Origin: an uncultured Sphingomonadales bacterium
Lineage (GTDB): Bacteria > Pseudomonadota > Alphaproteobacteria > Sphingomonadales > Sphingomonadaceae
Length of the DNA: 56,271 bases
Assembly: GCA_903868245.1 (NCBI GenBank)
Contig: CAIPUN010000009.1
Location: forward strand, 1-56,271
Reading direction: 5' to 3'
The position numbers were made by a program, and so were the translations under genes. Shown in pieces: positions 36,325 to 45,483 of this stretch. Position 1 is the stretch's first letter. Every line of letters starts with the position of its first letter. The notes under the pieces are model-generated. The model saw only the letters and a program-made list of their open reading frames with translations, made no database searches and had not been told where the DNA came from.

Positions 36325-36427
36325 AAAAACTTACCCCGAAATTATAAAAATTGAACTTTACCCTGCCCCGTTTCGCGCCAGCCCTATCAGGCACCGACGT
36401 TTCCCGTAACGTGACGTTGTAGCGGCG

Positions 36428-36455
36428 ATATAGGTGCCAATTCTCTTGGCACAAG
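36428..36455 (-). promoter_or_regulatory. Sigma-32 (RpoH) type promoter for dnaK, with palindromic spacer
   Basis: On the minus strand CTTG (36455-36452) and CCTATAT (36434-36428) match the alphaproteobacterial RpoH consensus with a 17-bp spacer. The spacer itself, TGCCAAGAGAATTGGCA, is a perfect inverted repeat (6-5-6). The transcript would have a leader of roughly 95 nt before dnaK. Confidence 0.7.
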
Positions 36456-36549
36456 ACTTCGGCGTTCCTAGATAGGGAAAAAGTTAGGTAAAAACTCTGT
36501 ATAGGATGGGCGCACCAAAGCGCACAGCTATCAGCAAAAGGAGCACGTT

Positions 36550-37023
36550 ATGAACCGACGTATATTCACATTCAGCGCCACTGCAGCGGCCCTTTTGCTA
36601 GGCGCATGTGGCCCGACACCGCAGTTAAAGGTGAAGGAAGCGGTGCTGACCCTATCGCCTGTCGACAACAACCCGTCGGCCATGCATTTCAACGTCTATG
36701 GCGGGCCGGAGGATGTGCATTTGTTGCGCGTCAGTTCACCATCGGCCGTTCGGGTTGAAATGCACGATGTTACGGTAGATGCAAAAACCGGCGCCGTGAC
36801 CATGGCGCCTATGGACCGCGTTCTCATCCCGTCTGGGGAGACAGTCGCCTTCAAAAAAGGTGGCAAGCATGTGATGATGTGGGGCATCAACCGCATTCCC
36901 CGCCGCTTGGGTGTGATTGAGACCGAATTTCTCTTTTCGAACAATGTCCGCATATTGGTAAAGGCACGGGTGCAGGAAATCGACGGAAGCGACCCGGACG
37001 AGAAGAAAGCCATTGATGGTTAA
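36550..37023 (+). CDS. PCu(A)C-type copper chaperone lipoprotein
   Basis: A 157-residue exported protein with a lipobox (LLLGAC, Cys near residue 20) and a PCu(A)C/DUF461 domain. The copper-ligand pattern is seen as Met-His in VRVEMHDV, Met in MAPMDRV, and HVMM in GGKHVMMWGI. Such proteins carry Cu(I) in the periplasm to cytochrome oxidase. The sequence is shorter in the loop between the ligands than some relatives, but the ligands are in place. A strong AAGGAG site precedes the start. It is divergent from dnaK and convergent with the MATE gene. Confidence 0.82.
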   Translation: MNRRIFTFSATAAALLLGACGPTPQLKVKEAVLTLSPVDNNPSAMHFNVYGGPEDVHLLRVSSPSAVRVEMHDVTVDAKTGAVTMAPMDRVLIPSGETVAFKKGGKHVMMWGINRIPRRLGVIETEFLFSNNVRILVKARVQEIDGSDPDEKKAIDG

Positions 37024-37084
37024 AGGGTGCGTGCTGGAAACAGAGTGGCGCAAAACGAACGCGTATAAGGACGCCCCCACAGCT

Positions 37085-37115
37085 TCGTCATCCTGAACTT
37101 GTTTCAGGATGACGA
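37085..37115. repeat. Dispersed palindromic repeat, perfect copy
   Basis: Arms CGTCATCCTGAA and TTCAGGATGACG flank CTTGT, a perfect 12-bp stem. Related copies occur at 52.0 kb and 54.3 kb. It lies between the convergent PCu(A)C and MATE genes and could act as a bidirectional transcription end. Confidence 0.85.
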
Positions 37116-37159
37116 TTGCTACTTACGCACGACGATTGTTGTTTCAGGACAACCGCATT

Positions 37160-38557
37160 CTAACGTTCTAGCGGCAGCAACCCAAGCCGCGCGCGCAGCG
37201 ACCAGCGCACGAGCATCAGCACGGCCACAATGCCAAGGCCGGTCGCCAAGCCGACCCAGATACCAACGCCATTCCATCCTTGGTAAAATGCAAGCCACGC
37301 GCCAACACCAATGCCCACAACCCAATAGCCGAAGGCCGCGAAGAGCATGGGCACGGTGGTATCATGTAATCCACGCAGCATGCCCGCGCCGACGACCTGC
37401 GCGCCATCGACAATCTGGAACAAGGCCGCAATGGCAAGGAAGCTGACAGCCAGTTGCACAACCTCTGCATTGATCACGGCATCGCGGTCAATGAACAGCG
37501 CAATCAGCAATTCTGGCGACATCCAGATCAGCATTGCCATTGCCGCCATGAAACCCGTTCCCATGACGAAACTGGTCCAACCGGCGCGGCGGATTAGCGC
37601 CGGATCGCGCCGGCCATAGCCAATGCCCACGCGCACCGTTGCGGCCTGTGCAAGGCCCATTGGCACCATGAACGTCACACTTGCGACCTGTAAAGCGATG
37701 GCGTGCGCCGCGACCGAAGCGGTGTCGATTAACCCCATGAGCATGACCGCAACGCCAAACACGCCGCCTTCCAAACCCATTGTCACGCCAATCGGCAAGC
37801 CCAGTTTCCATAAAGCCCGAAAACGCGGCCAGTCGCTGCGCCACCAACGCCCGAACAGATGATATCGCCGGAACTTGGGATGATAAGTAATGACCGCGAC
37901 CATGCCCAAAAACATGAACATATTGGCCATTATACTGCCGATGCCCGCGCCGACTATGCCCAATGCTGGCACGCCGAGCTTCCCGAAAATCAGGACATAG
38001 TTGAATGCCGCATTGGCAAAAACGCCCAATATGCCGATAACCAGCGACCATAAGGGCTGTTCCAGCGCCGACAGAAAATTACGCGCAATAATCAGCCACA
38101 AAAATGGTAGGATCGACCACATATAGGCACGGACATAGCTTTGCGCCTTGACCGCAAGTTCTGCTTGCTGACCAAGCGTCAGCAATATGGCCTCTGTCTG
38201 CCACAAGATCAGCCAGATCGGGATCATGATCGCCACCGCGACCCACAATCCTTGCCTAAATGTGCGGCGGATATCGCGCACGGAATGCGCCTTTGCCCCG
38301 CGCTCGCTCGCCATCATCGGCGCGGTCGCGGTGACTAGGCCCATGCAGAAAATCGCCGCCGTCATGCACAGGTTGAAACCCAATGACGCCGCCGCCAACT
38401 CGGTTGGCCCAAGCCAGCCCACCATCACCACGTCGGTTGCACCAATCAAGGACATTGACAGATTGGTTAGAATCAACGGCCAGGCAAGCGACAATGTCGC
38501 GCGAAGTTCATCGCGCCAAGGGGACTGATGGCCCGTGGAAACTGCCGCTGCGGTCAT
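37160..38557 (-). CDS. MATE family multidrug efflux protein
   Basis: A 465-residue protein with twelve predicted membrane segments and the MATE pattern of two homologous halves: SLAWPLILTNLSMSLIGATDVVMVG at the start and the matching LGLPIGVTMGLEGGVFGVAV in the middle. MATE proteins export cationic drugs in exchange for Na+ or H+. It lies 68 bp after grpE on the same strand and may be read from the hrcA-grpE transcript. The specific substrate is not predictable. Confidence 0.92.
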   Translation of the reverse strand: MTAAAVSTGHQSPWRDELRATLSLAWPLILTNLSMSLIGATDVVMVGWLGPTELAAASLGFNLCMTAAIFCMGLVTATAPMMASERGAKAHSVRDIRRTFRQGLWVAVAIMIPIWLILWQTEAILLTLGQQAELAVKAQSYVRAYMWSILPFLWLIIARNFLSALEQPLWSLVIGILGVFANAAFNYVLIFGKLGVPALGIVGAGIGSIMANMFMFLGMVAVITYHPKFRRYHLFGRWWRSDWPRFRALWKLGLPIGVTMGLEGGVFGVAVMLMGLIDTASVAAHAIALQVASVTFMVPMGLAQAATVRVGIGYGRRDPALIRRAGWTSFVMGTGFMAAMAMLIWMSPELLIALFIDRDAVINAEVVQLAVSFLAIAALFQIVDGAQVVGAGMLRGLHDTTVPMLFAAFGYWVVGIGVGAWLAFYQGWNGVGIWVGLATGLGIVAVLMLVRWSLRARLGLLPLER

Positions 38558-38625
38558 ATAACGCGATCGATAGCGGAGCGCGTTCGGTTAGACCACCCCG
38601 CGTGAATGTTTTGGATGCGGCGAAC

Positions 38626-39201
38626 TTACTCCGCCGCCTTCGCCACCCCAACCAAAGCAGGGCGCAATAAGCGGTCCTTGATCATATACCCTGCCTGCAT
38701 TTCGGCGACGATGGTACCAGGTTCCACGTCCGCGCTGGGAATTTCAACCATCGCCTGATGCTGGTTGGGATCGAGCGGTAAGCCCATAGCGGCAATGCGC
38801 GTAATGCCGTTTTTTGCAAAGACGCTGTCTAGTTCGCGGCCTGTCGCTTCAAGGCCGATGACGAGCGATTTCATTGCCTCGCTCTCGCGCATTTCAGCCG
38901 GAATGGCTTCCAACGCACGTGATAGATTATCGGACACCGACAGAACATCGCGGGCAAAACCGGTTGCGGCATAGGCGCGGGCGTCCTGCGCCTCTTTTTC
39001 CATCCGGCGACGCACATTTTGCGTTTCGGCCTGCGCGTATAAAATCTCCTGCTGTGCAGCGGCGAGCGCTTCTTCCAGCGCCGCAATCTGCGCATCGGCA
39101 GTATCGGTCGCTTCTGGCGTATCGTTTTTCATATGCTCTGGCACGCCTTCAAGTTCTTTTTCTACAGCGGGATCGGCTGCGGCTGAATTCTTCTTTGTCA
39201 T
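38626..39201 (-). CDS. grpE: Nucleotide exchange factor GrpE
   Basis: A 191-residue GrpE with an acidic unstructured N-terminus, a long coiled coil (IAALEEALAAAQQEILYAQAE then NVRRRMEKEAQDA), a four-helix bundle and the C-terminal beta domain (DPNQHQAMVEIP and GTIVAEMQAGYMIKDRLLRPALV). It releases ADP from DnaK. It follows hrcA, with a sigma-32-like promoter in the 101-bp gap. Confidence 0.96.
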   Translation of the reverse strand: MTKKNSAAADPAVEKELEGVPEHMKNDTPEATDTADAQIAALEEALAAAQQEILYAQAETQNVRRRMEKEAQDARAYAATGFARDVLSVSDNLSRALEAIPAEMRESEAMKSLVIGLEATGRELDSVFAKNGITRIAAMGLPLDPNQHQAMVEIPSADVEPGTIVAEMQAGYMIKDRLLRPALVGVAKAAE

Positions 39202-39255
39202 AAACTTGATTAACCCAATTACGTTGCGACTATGTGGTCGTGTGTTGCTGCTTGC

Positions 39256-39283
39256 ATATAGAAAGCAATTTTATTTCATCAAC
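39256..39283 (-). promoter_or_regulatory. Putative sigma-32-like promoter for grpE
   Basis: On the minus strand GTTG (39283-39280) and TCTATAT (39262-39256) are separated by 17 bp, one base off the RpoH consensus in each box. It lies in the hrcA-grpE gap, about 55 bp before the grpE start. Confidence 0.5.
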
Positions 39284-39302
39284 CCGCGCGTCATTTATGC
39301 GT

Positions 39303-40355
39303 TCACGGCCTGATTAATCGGCTCAGCGCCTGCGCGGTAAAGTCCACCATCGGCACAATCCGCGCATAATTCAACCGCGTCGGGCCAATAACGCCGATGA
39401 CGCCAACGACCTTACCCCCTGCCTCCCGATAGGGCGCGGCGATGACCGACGATCCCGAAAGCGAGAAAAGATTATTTTCCGAACCGATAAAAATCCGCGT
39501 CGATTGCGCCTCACGCGCGCTGTCGACCAGCCGTGCGATTTCCTCTTTGCTCTCAAGCTCGTCAAGCAATTGCCGGACGCGGTCAAGGTCGGCGGCGGCG
39601 GCTTCGTCGATCAGGTTCGATTGCCCGCGCACGATCAGCACGGGCCGGTCATTCGCATCGAGCGACCAGATCGCCAGCCCATCGCGCACCAGTTTTTGGC
39701 TGGCGACGTCAAGCTCAGCTTTCTCGGCACGAATTTCGCTGTCGAGCCGTTCCAAAGCTTCGGAAAGCGTCAACCCCGACAGGCGCGCCGAAATATAATT
39801 AGCGGCCTCCACTAACATGGATTCGCTAATCGCCGGATCAATCGACACCAGCCGGTTTTCAACGCTATTGTCGGACCCGACCATGATCGCGAGTACTTGT
39901 GATGCCGACAGACGTGCAAAGCTAAAGGCCTTTAAGACCGTGTCGCGCTTTGGCACCAACACGATACCGGCGCAGGCAGACAGGCCCGACAGTACCGACG
40001 TCGCTGCTGCCAGCGCCTCTTCAATCGGTCCATCACCGCGGATTTGCGATTCAATCGCGCGTTGTTCCTCGGCCGATGGTGCCGCCGATTGCATCATGCC
40101 GTCGACGAAAAGGCGCAGACCGCTTTCGGTGGGCACGCGTCCGGCGCTTGTGTGGGGAGAGGCGAGATAGCCCGCTTCCTCCAGATCCTGCATCACATTG
40201 CGGATCGACGCGGGCGACAGGTTTAACCCTGCAAATTTGGAGACGGTCCGCGATCCAACCGGCGCGCCATTGTCCAGATAGCTCTCCACCACCATCCGAA
40301 AAATGATGCGTGTCCGGTCATTCAATTCATGGATGGGTGTTTGGCTCACCAACAT
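39303..40355 (-). CDS. hrcA: Heat-inducible transcription repressor HrcA
   Basis: A protein of about 350 residues with an N-terminal winged helix (LNDRTRIIFRMVVESYLDNG; SRTVSKFAGLNLSPASIRNVMQDLEEAGYL) and the GAF-like dimerisation region typical of HrcA. The start at 40355 (MLVSQTPIHEL) is preferred to one ten codons upstream. HrcA binds CIRCE elements, but no such element is seen in this window, so its targets, probably groESL, are elsewhere. It is divergent from rph (76 bp between starts). Confidence 0.95.
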   Translation of the reverse strand: MLVSQTPIHELNDRTRIIFRMVVESYLDNGAPVGSRTVSKFAGLNLSPASIRNVMQDLEEAGYLASPHTSAGRVPTESGLRLFVDGMMQSAAPSAEEQRAIESQIRGDGPIEEALAAATSVLSGLSACAGIVLVPKRDTVLKAFSFARLSASQVLAIMVGSDNSVENRLVSIDPAISESMLVEAANYISARLSGLTLSEALERLDSEIRAEKAELDVASQKLVRDGLAIWSLDANDRPVLIVRGQSNLIDEAAAADLDRVRQLLDELESKEEIARLVDSAREAQSTRIFIGSENNLFSLSGSSVIAAPYREAGGKVVGVIGVIGPTRLNYARIVPMVDFTAQALSRLIRP

Positions 40356-40431
40356 AGTGTAGCGCACCGCGCACTTGCAAAGCAAGCGGGGCAGGCTATG
40401 GCAGCCCCTTACCCATTATCAGGAGACTATC

Positions 40432-41145
40432 ATGCGTCCTTCCGGCCGTGCGCCAGACGAAATGCGCGCCATTTCGATTGAAACCCATTTTACCAAACAT
40501 GCCGAAGGCAGCTGCCTTATCGGTTTTGGCGATACCCGCGTGCTGGTCACCGCCAGCGTCGAAGATCGCATTCCACCATGGTTGCGCGGCAAGGGTGAAG
40601 GCTGGGTCACGGCAGAATATTCGATGCTCCCCCGCGCCACGCATACACGCAGTCAACGTGAAGCTGCTAAGGGCAAGCAGTCGGGCCGTACCCAGGAAAT
40701 TCAGCGTCTTATTGGCCGTTCTTTGCGGTCCGTCGTTGATTTAAAGAAATTGGGCGAAAACCAAATCACCGTCGATTGCGACGTATTGCAAGCTGATGGT
40801 GGCACGCGCACCGCCGCGATTTCCGGCGCATGGGTTGCCTTGCGGCTTGCCGTCAATGGCTTATTGGCGTCGGGCGCAATCAAGGAAGACCCCATCAACG
40901 GACGGGTTGCTGCGGTGAGCTGCGGTATCTTCAAAGGCACGCCTGTGTTGGATTTGGATTATATCGAAGATTCCGACGCCGATGCCGATGCCAATTTCGT
41001 TCTGATCGAAGGTGGCCAGATTGCCGAAGTGCAAGCCACCGCCGAAGGCGCGACCTATGACGAAGAAGGCCTGCTGCGCTTGCTCCGCCTTGCCCGCATG
41101 GGAACCGACCGGATTTTCGCCGCACAGGCCGAAGCGGTTAAGTAA
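40432..41145 (+). CDS. rph: Ribonuclease PH
   Basis: A 237-residue phosphorolytic exoribonuclease that trims the 3' ends of tRNAs. The N-terminal [12 protein letters not shown], the Arg-rich [15 protein letters not shown] segment, [20 protein letters not shown] and the C-terminal [17 protein letters not shown] active-site Asp cluster are intact. An AGGAG site precedes the ATG. It begins a plus-strand series, rph-rdgB-hemW-xerC. Confidence 0.97.
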   Translation: MRPSGRAPDEMRAISIETHFTKHAEGSCLIGFGDTRVLVTASVEDRIPPWLRGKGEGWVTAEYSMLPRATHTRSQREAAKGKQSGRTQEIQRLIGRSLRSVVDLKKLGENQITVDCDVLQADGGTRTAAISGAWVALRLAVNGLLASGAIKEDPINGRVAAVSCGIFKGTPVLDLDYIEDSDADADANFVLIEGGQIAEVQATAEGATYDEEGLLRLLRLARMGTDRIFAAQAEAVK

Positions 41146-41149
41146 GGAA

Positions 41150-41186
41150 CCGTCGCTCCGGCCAGCACGGGGACGACGGATTTTTA
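41150..41186 (+). terminator. Weak terminator-like hairpin after rph
   Basis: CCGTCG (41150-41155) pairs with CGACGG (41174-41179), followed by ATTTTTA. It lies in the 56-bp rph-rdgB gap. The stem is short with a large loop, so termination is likely partial. Confidence 0.4.
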
Positions 41187-41201
41187 ATTGAGGCAAGCCA
41201 T

Positions 41202-41831
41202 ATGAACCACCGCAAACTCGAACCCGGCAGGCTGGTAATCGCCAGCCATAACGCTGGCAAGGTACGGGAAATCCGGGCCTTGCTAGCGCCTTTTGGTATC
41301 GAACCCGTTTCCGCCGGCGAACTTGGCCTGCCTGAACCCGCAGAAACTGGCACCAGCTTTGCCGAGAACGCATTGCTTAAGGCCCATGCATCGGCGCAAG
41401 GTTCCGGCCTGCCCGCGCTGGCCGATGACAGCGGCCTATGTGTTGCTGCCTTGGGCGGTGCGCCGGGGGTCTACACCGCCGACTGGGCGGAAACGCAGAT
41501 TTTCGAAGGCGGACCGGGGCGTGACTGGTATATGGCAATGGGCAAGGTTGAGGGCAAGTTGTCCGAACTGGGCCCGGACACCGACCGAAGCGCCTATTTC
41601 ATCTGCACCTTGGCGCTGGCATGGCCCGACGGGCATCAGGAGATATTCGAAGGCCGTGTGCACGGCAACCTAACATGGCCGCCGCGCGGGTTGCTTGGCT
41701 TTGGCTATGACCCTGTGTTCGTACCCGAAGGCCACAGCGAGACCTTTGCCGAACTCGACCCGCAAGACAAACACGCGATGAGCCACCGGGCGGACGCATT
41801 CCGCCAACTGGTCGCGGCTGTATTCTCCTGA
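41202..41831 (+). CDS. rdgB: XTP/dITP diphosphatase (RdgB/HAM1)
   Basis: A 209-residue housecleaning nucleotidase that removes ITP, dITP and XTP. The N-terminal [10 protein letters not shown] (nucleotide-binding), [19 protein letters not shown] (catalytic Asp) and GFGYDPVF motifs are those of the HAM1 family, as is [10 protein letters not shown] near the end. It lies between rph and hemW on the same strand; this order is widespread in alphaproteobacteria. Confidence 0.96.
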   Translation: MNHRKLEPGRLVIASHNAGKVREIRALLAPFGIEPVSAGELGLPEPAETGTSFAENALLKAHASAQGSGLPALADDSGLCVAALGGAPGVYTADWAETQIFEGGPGRDWYMAMGKVEGKLSELGPDTDRSAYFICTLALAWPDGHQEIFEGRVHGNLTWPPRGLLGFGYDPVFVPEGHSETFAELDPQDKHAMSHRADAFRQLVAAVFS

Positions 41832-41845
41832 CCCTAGGAGAATTG

Positions 41846-43006
41846 GTGCCTGCCCCCCTCGCCCTTTACATCCATTGGCCATTTTGCGTTTCCAAATGTC
41901 CTTATTGTGATTTCAATAGCCATGTCCGCGACACGGTGGATGACGCATCTTGGTGTGCCGCATTATTGACGGATATGGCGTATGAGGCGGCGCGTATAGC
42001 GGATCGCAAACTCACCTCTATCTTCTTCGGCGGGGGCACGCCGTCGTTAATGCCGCCATCCACCGTCGCCGCGCTAATTGACGCCGCGGAACGGCATTGG
42101 GGTTTTGCGGACGATATTGAAATCACCTTGGAAGCGAACCCATCCTCGGTCGAGGCGGCACGTTTTGCGGATCTTGCGGTGGCAGGCGTCAACCGCGTAT
42201 CGCTTGGGCTTCAATCGCTGGATGATGCCGCACTGACGTTTCTGGGGCGTGCACATTCGGTTGCGGAAAGCCTCGATGCGCTGACCATTGCGCAGCGTCA
42301 TTTTGCCCGCGTGAATATCGACCTGATTTATGCGCGCCCTGATCAAACCGCTGCCCAATGGGCGGCGGAGCTGCAACGCGCGCTTTCCTTCGGCACCGAC
42401 CATATGTCGCTGTATCAGCTTACCATCGAACCCGGCACGCGCTTTGAAACTTTGGTGCGTACAGGCCATTTCATCCCCGCCGACGATGATGATGCCGCGA
42501 CCTTATATGAACTGACCGGACAGATGACATCCGCCGCAGGCATACCGGCCTATGAGATCAGCAACCACGCCCGCCCCAGCAGCGAAAGCCGTCATAATTT
42601 AAGCTATTGGCGCTATGATGATTATATCGGCATTGGCCCTGGCGCGCATGGACGGCGGCTGAACACCGCGACGCAGCGCCATAAAAAGCCGGAGAATTTC
42701 CTGTCCGCTGTCGAACGCAATACGCATGGCATCAGCAGCGAAGACCATCTCGATGCGGCGACACGCGCGACCGAAAGCTTGCTGATGGGATTGCGGCTAG
42801 CCGAAGGAATTGACCTTGGCCGCCTGTCGCAACGGACGGGCATCGCCGCCGCCGACTTGCTGGACATGGATGCAGTCGACAAAATTGCGCAGCTTGGCCT
42901 GATCACCTGCGACGGAGACCATGTGACGGTCACGCCGCAAGGCATGCCATTGCTCGACGCCATATTGCCGCAAATAGTAAATATTGAGGCGGATGCCCCC
43001 GCCTGA
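41846..43006 (+). CDS. hemW: Radical SAM heme chaperone HemW
   Basis: A 386-residue radical SAM protein with the cluster motif CVSKCPYC preceded by LYIHWPFC, which is typical of HemW rather than oxygen-independent coproporphyrinogen oxidase HemN. FFGGGTPSLM, LEANPSSVEAARF, VNRVSLGLQSL and ISNHARP follow. HemW inserts heme into target proteins. I take GTG at 41846 as the start, since AGGAG is spaced 5 bp from it; a TTG three bases upstream is too close. Confidence 0.93.
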   Translation: MPAPLALYIHWPFCVSKCPYCDFNSHVRDTVDDASWCAALLTDMAYEAARIADRKLTSIFFGGGTPSLMPPSTVAALIDAAERHWGFADDIEITLEANPSSVEAARFADLAVAGVNRVSLGLQSLDDAALTFLGRAHSVAESLDALTIAQRHFARVNIDLIYARPDQTAAQWAAELQRALSFGTDHMSLYQLTIEPGTRFETLVRTGHFIPADDDDAATLYELTGQMTSAAGIPAYEISNHARPSSESRHNLSYWRYDDYIGIGPGAHGRRLNTATQRHKKPENFLSAVERNTHGISSEDHLDAATRATESLLMGLRLAEGIDLGRLSQRTGIAAADLLDMDAVDKIAQLGLITCDGDHVTVTPQGMPLLDAILPQIVNIEADAPA

Positions 43007-43020
43007 TAGATAAGGCGGTA

Positions 43021-43908
43021 ATGGCGTCCTTGCTCACCGAATATCTCGCGTTCCTGACTGACAACCGTCGGATGTCGCCGCATAGCGTGCGCGCTTATTA
43101 TGCAACGGCGGACCGGCTGACGGGTTTCCTGCAATACCATTGGGGCAGCGACGTCACCCGCGTCACGCTGCACAAGATCTCATCGGCGGACATGCGGGCC
43201 TTTCTGGCCGACCGGCGCGGCGACGGCCTCACTAATCGTTCCACCGCGCGGGAATTGTCCGCAGTGCGGCATTTTTTGCGCTTTGCCTTAGGCGATGATG
43301 TGACTTTACCAGTGATGAAGGGGCCGCGTGTGCCGCGCAGCTTGCCGCGTCCTGTGAACCCCGATGATGTTCTGGCCCTCGCCGATGACGTCGCTGAAAA
43401 TGCAAAGGACGGTTGGATCGGCGCGCGCGATTGGGCGTTGCTCTTGCTGCTTTATGGCAGCGGCCTGCGCGTCAGCGAGGCGACGGGTCTGATGGGCGAC
43501 ATCCTCCCGCTTGGCGCCACGTTGCGCGTCACGGGCAAGCGCAACAAGACGCGTATCGTGCCCTTGCTGGCGCAAGTCCGAACCGCCATTGAGGAATATC
43601 TCGCTTTGTGCCCTTATGCCGCCGGCGCCGACCAGCCTTTGTTTCGCGGCGCACAAGGCGGACCTTTATCTCCCGCATTGGTGCGCCGTGCAGTTCAGGG
43701 CGCCCGCACACGATTGGGCCTGTCCGACCGGACAACGCCGCATGCACTGCGCCACAGCTTTGCCACGCATTTGCTTGCGGGCGGCGCGGACTTGCGCAGC
43801 TTGCAGGAATTATTAGGCCATGCCAGCCTGTCGTCGACGCAGGTCTATACGGCTGTCGATACCGCTATGCTTTTGGATGCGTATCAGAACGCGCATCCAC
43901 GGGCTTAG
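43021..43908 (+). CDS. xerC: Site-specific tyrosine recombinase XerC
   Basis: A 295-residue tyrosine recombinase with a core-binding N-terminal domain and the catalytic set: Arg in YGSGLRVSEAT, Lys in TGKRNKTRIVP, HALRHSFATHLL, the His in LLGHASLSSTQ and Tyr in VYTAVDTAML. Its partner XerD is at 21.9-22.8 kb. The location after hemW in the rph-rdgB-hemW-xerC row marks it as the chromosomal XerC rather than an integrase. Its stop overlaps that of the convergent DedA gene. Confidence 0.92.
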   Translation: MASLLTEYLAFLTDNRRMSPHSVRAYYATADRLTGFLQYHWGSDVTRVTLHKISSADMRAFLADRRGDGLTNRSTARELSAVRHFLRFALGDDVTLPVMKGPRVPRSLPRPVNPDDVLALADDVAENAKDGWIGARDWALLLLLYGSGLRVSEATGLMGDILPLGATLRVTGKRNKTRIVPLLAQVRTAIEEYLALCPYAAGADQPLFRGAQGGPLSPALVRRAVQGARTRLGLSDRTTPHALRHSFATHLLAGGADLRSLQELLGHASLSSTQVYTAVDTAMLLDAYQNAHPRA

Positions 43909-44510
43909 GGCTTAGGGCTGGGCTTCCATCGCAGCAGACGCCAAACATAAGTCAGGACGATGCCTGCAATCACTAAGCTCGACACGGGCCCAAGCCATTT
44001 TTCAACGTCTTCGAATTGCGACCCTAAGAAATAGCCCGCACAGGCCAAGGCCGCGGTCCATCCGGCGGTGCCAATTGTCGAGAAGATCATGAAGCGGCGA
44101 AACGTCATGCCGAATAAGCCAGCCGGGATTGAAATTAGCGACCGCAATGTTGGCAGCATCCGCGCAATCAGGACGATGATTGATCCATGCGTGCGGAACA
44201 GCCTTTGGCCGCGCTCCACCTCGTCCCAATCGAGCGTCAACCAGCGGCTGTAGCGATCGATGAAGAGTTGCATCCGCTTTTCACCAAATTTGACCGCCAC
44301 CCAATACCAGATCCAATTGCCCAGCATCGCGCCCGCCGTGCCCGCCGCAATGGTCCCCGCAAGGTTCATAGTGCCGCGCGCCGACGATACGCCAGCCACG
44401 GTCATGATGACTTCGGACGGTATCGGCGGGAATATCGTTTCAAGCAGCATAAGAAGCGCAACGCCCCAATAATGGCCCCATTCGACCAACCGAATGATCC
44501 AATCTTCCAT
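43905..44510 (-). CDS. DedA/SNARE-associated family membrane protein
   Basis: A 201-residue membrane protein of the DedA family, now linked to undecaprenyl phosphate or phospholipid flipping. The signatures are ETIFPPIPSEVIMTVAG near the N-terminus, GTAGAMLGNWIWYWVAVKFGE and the FRTHGSIIVLIARMLPTLRSLISIPAGLFGM re-entrant segment with the conserved Arg, followed by a final membrane helix. It starts one base into the gshB stop codon (TAATG), so the two are coupled. The substrate is not predicted. Confidence 0.9.
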   Translation of the reverse strand: MEDWIIRLVEWGHYWGVALLMLLETIFPPIPSEVIMTVAGVSSARGTMNLAGTIAAGTAGAMLGNWIWYWVAVKFGEKRMQLFIDRYSRWLTLDWDEVERGQRLFRTHGSIIVLIARMLPTLRSLISIPAGLFGMTFRRFMIFSTIGTAGWTAALACAGYFLGSQFEDVEKWLGPVSSLVIAGIVLTYVWRLLRWKPSPKP

Positions 44511-45472
44511 TAGTTCTTCTCCGACAATCTGCGTTCAATCGCGTCGAGAATGCGCGCGGGTGTATCCGTACCGTTGAAACGATCAATCGCGACAATGCCC
44601 GTGGGTGATGTCACATTGATTTCGGTCAGCCATTGGCCGCCAATGACGTCGATGCCGACAAATATCAGGCCAAGCTCTTTTAAACGCGGCCCCATCGCGG
44701 CACAGATTTCGCGTTCGCGCGCCGTAAGCTCGGTTGATTCCGCGCTGCCGCCAACGGCCAAGTTGGACCGGAACTCGCCTTCGCCCGGACGGCGGTTGAT
44801 CGCGCCGGTTACTTCGCCGTCGATCATAACGATCCGTTTGTCGCCCAGCGCCACATCGGGCAGGAATGGCTGCACCATGTGCGGTTCGGGCCATGTGCTG
44901 TTGAACATCTCAAACAAGGCGCCCAAATTGCTGCCGTCGGCGTCAATGCGGAAAATGGCTTTGCCGCCATTGCCATGCAGCGGCTTTACAACGACTGCGC
45001 CATGTATTTTTTGGAAGTCGCGCACGTCGTCTGCCGAACGGGTGATGATCGTCGGCGGCATAAATTGCCGATAATCGAGCACCATCACTTTTTCCGGCGC
45101 ATTGCGGACGCTGGCGGGGTTGTTGACCACTAATGTTTCATGTTCGATCCGCTCCAGCAAATGGGTAGCGGTGATGTAGCCGACATGAAAGGGCGGGTCC
45201 TGCCGCATTAACACCACGTCAATGTCTGTGCCTAAATCAATCTTCTTTGGCGCGCCAAAGCGGTAATGCGCGCCTTCAACGCGTTGCAGATCATGCACCG
45301 GATGCGCCCACGCCGTAAGGCGATCATTGGCATCGAGTGTCAGCGTGCCGACATCATAATGCCAGATATCATAACCGCGCGCCTGTGCGGACAGCATCAG
45401 CGCGAAGCTGGAATCGCCAGTGATATTGATCCCGTCCATAGGGTCCATCTGGACCGCCATTCTGATTGCCAT
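44510..45472 (-). CDS. gshB: Glutathione synthetase
   Basis: A 320-residue ATP-grasp enzyme that joins gamma-glutamylcysteine and glycine. The N-terminal RMAVQMDPMDGINITGDSS, MRQDPPFHVGYITATHLLE, VVKPLHGNGGKAIFRI and GVDVIGGQWLTEINVTSPTG-type region (seen as GIDVIGGQWLTEINVTS) are intact. The pathway provides the thiol used by the KefB-like antiporter and glutaredoxin encoded in this window, though not in one operon. It follows yraN by 11 bp. Confidence 0.96.
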   Translation of the reverse strand: MAIRMAVQMDPMDGINITGDSSFALMLSAQARGYDIWHYDVGTLTLDANDRLTAWAHPVHDLQRVEGAHYRFGAPKKIDLGTDIDVVLMRQDPPFHVGYITATHLLERIEHETLVVNNPASVRNAPEKVMVLDYRQFMPPTIITRSADDVRDFQKIHGAVVVKPLHGNGGKAIFRIDADGSNLGALFEMFNSTWPEPHMVQPFLPDVALGDKRIVMIDGEVTGAINRRPGEGEFRSNLAVGGSAESTELTAREREICAAMGPRLKELGLIFVGIDVIGGQWLTEINVTSPTGIVAIDRFNGTDTPARILDAIERRLSEKN

Positions 45473-45483
45473 TTCGCGCTTTC

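Noticed and set aside
39202-40431. CIRCE operators for HrcA near hrcA, grpE or dnaK
   Set aside because: No TTAGCACTC-N9-GAGTGCTAA-like repeat is seen in the relevant intergenic regions.
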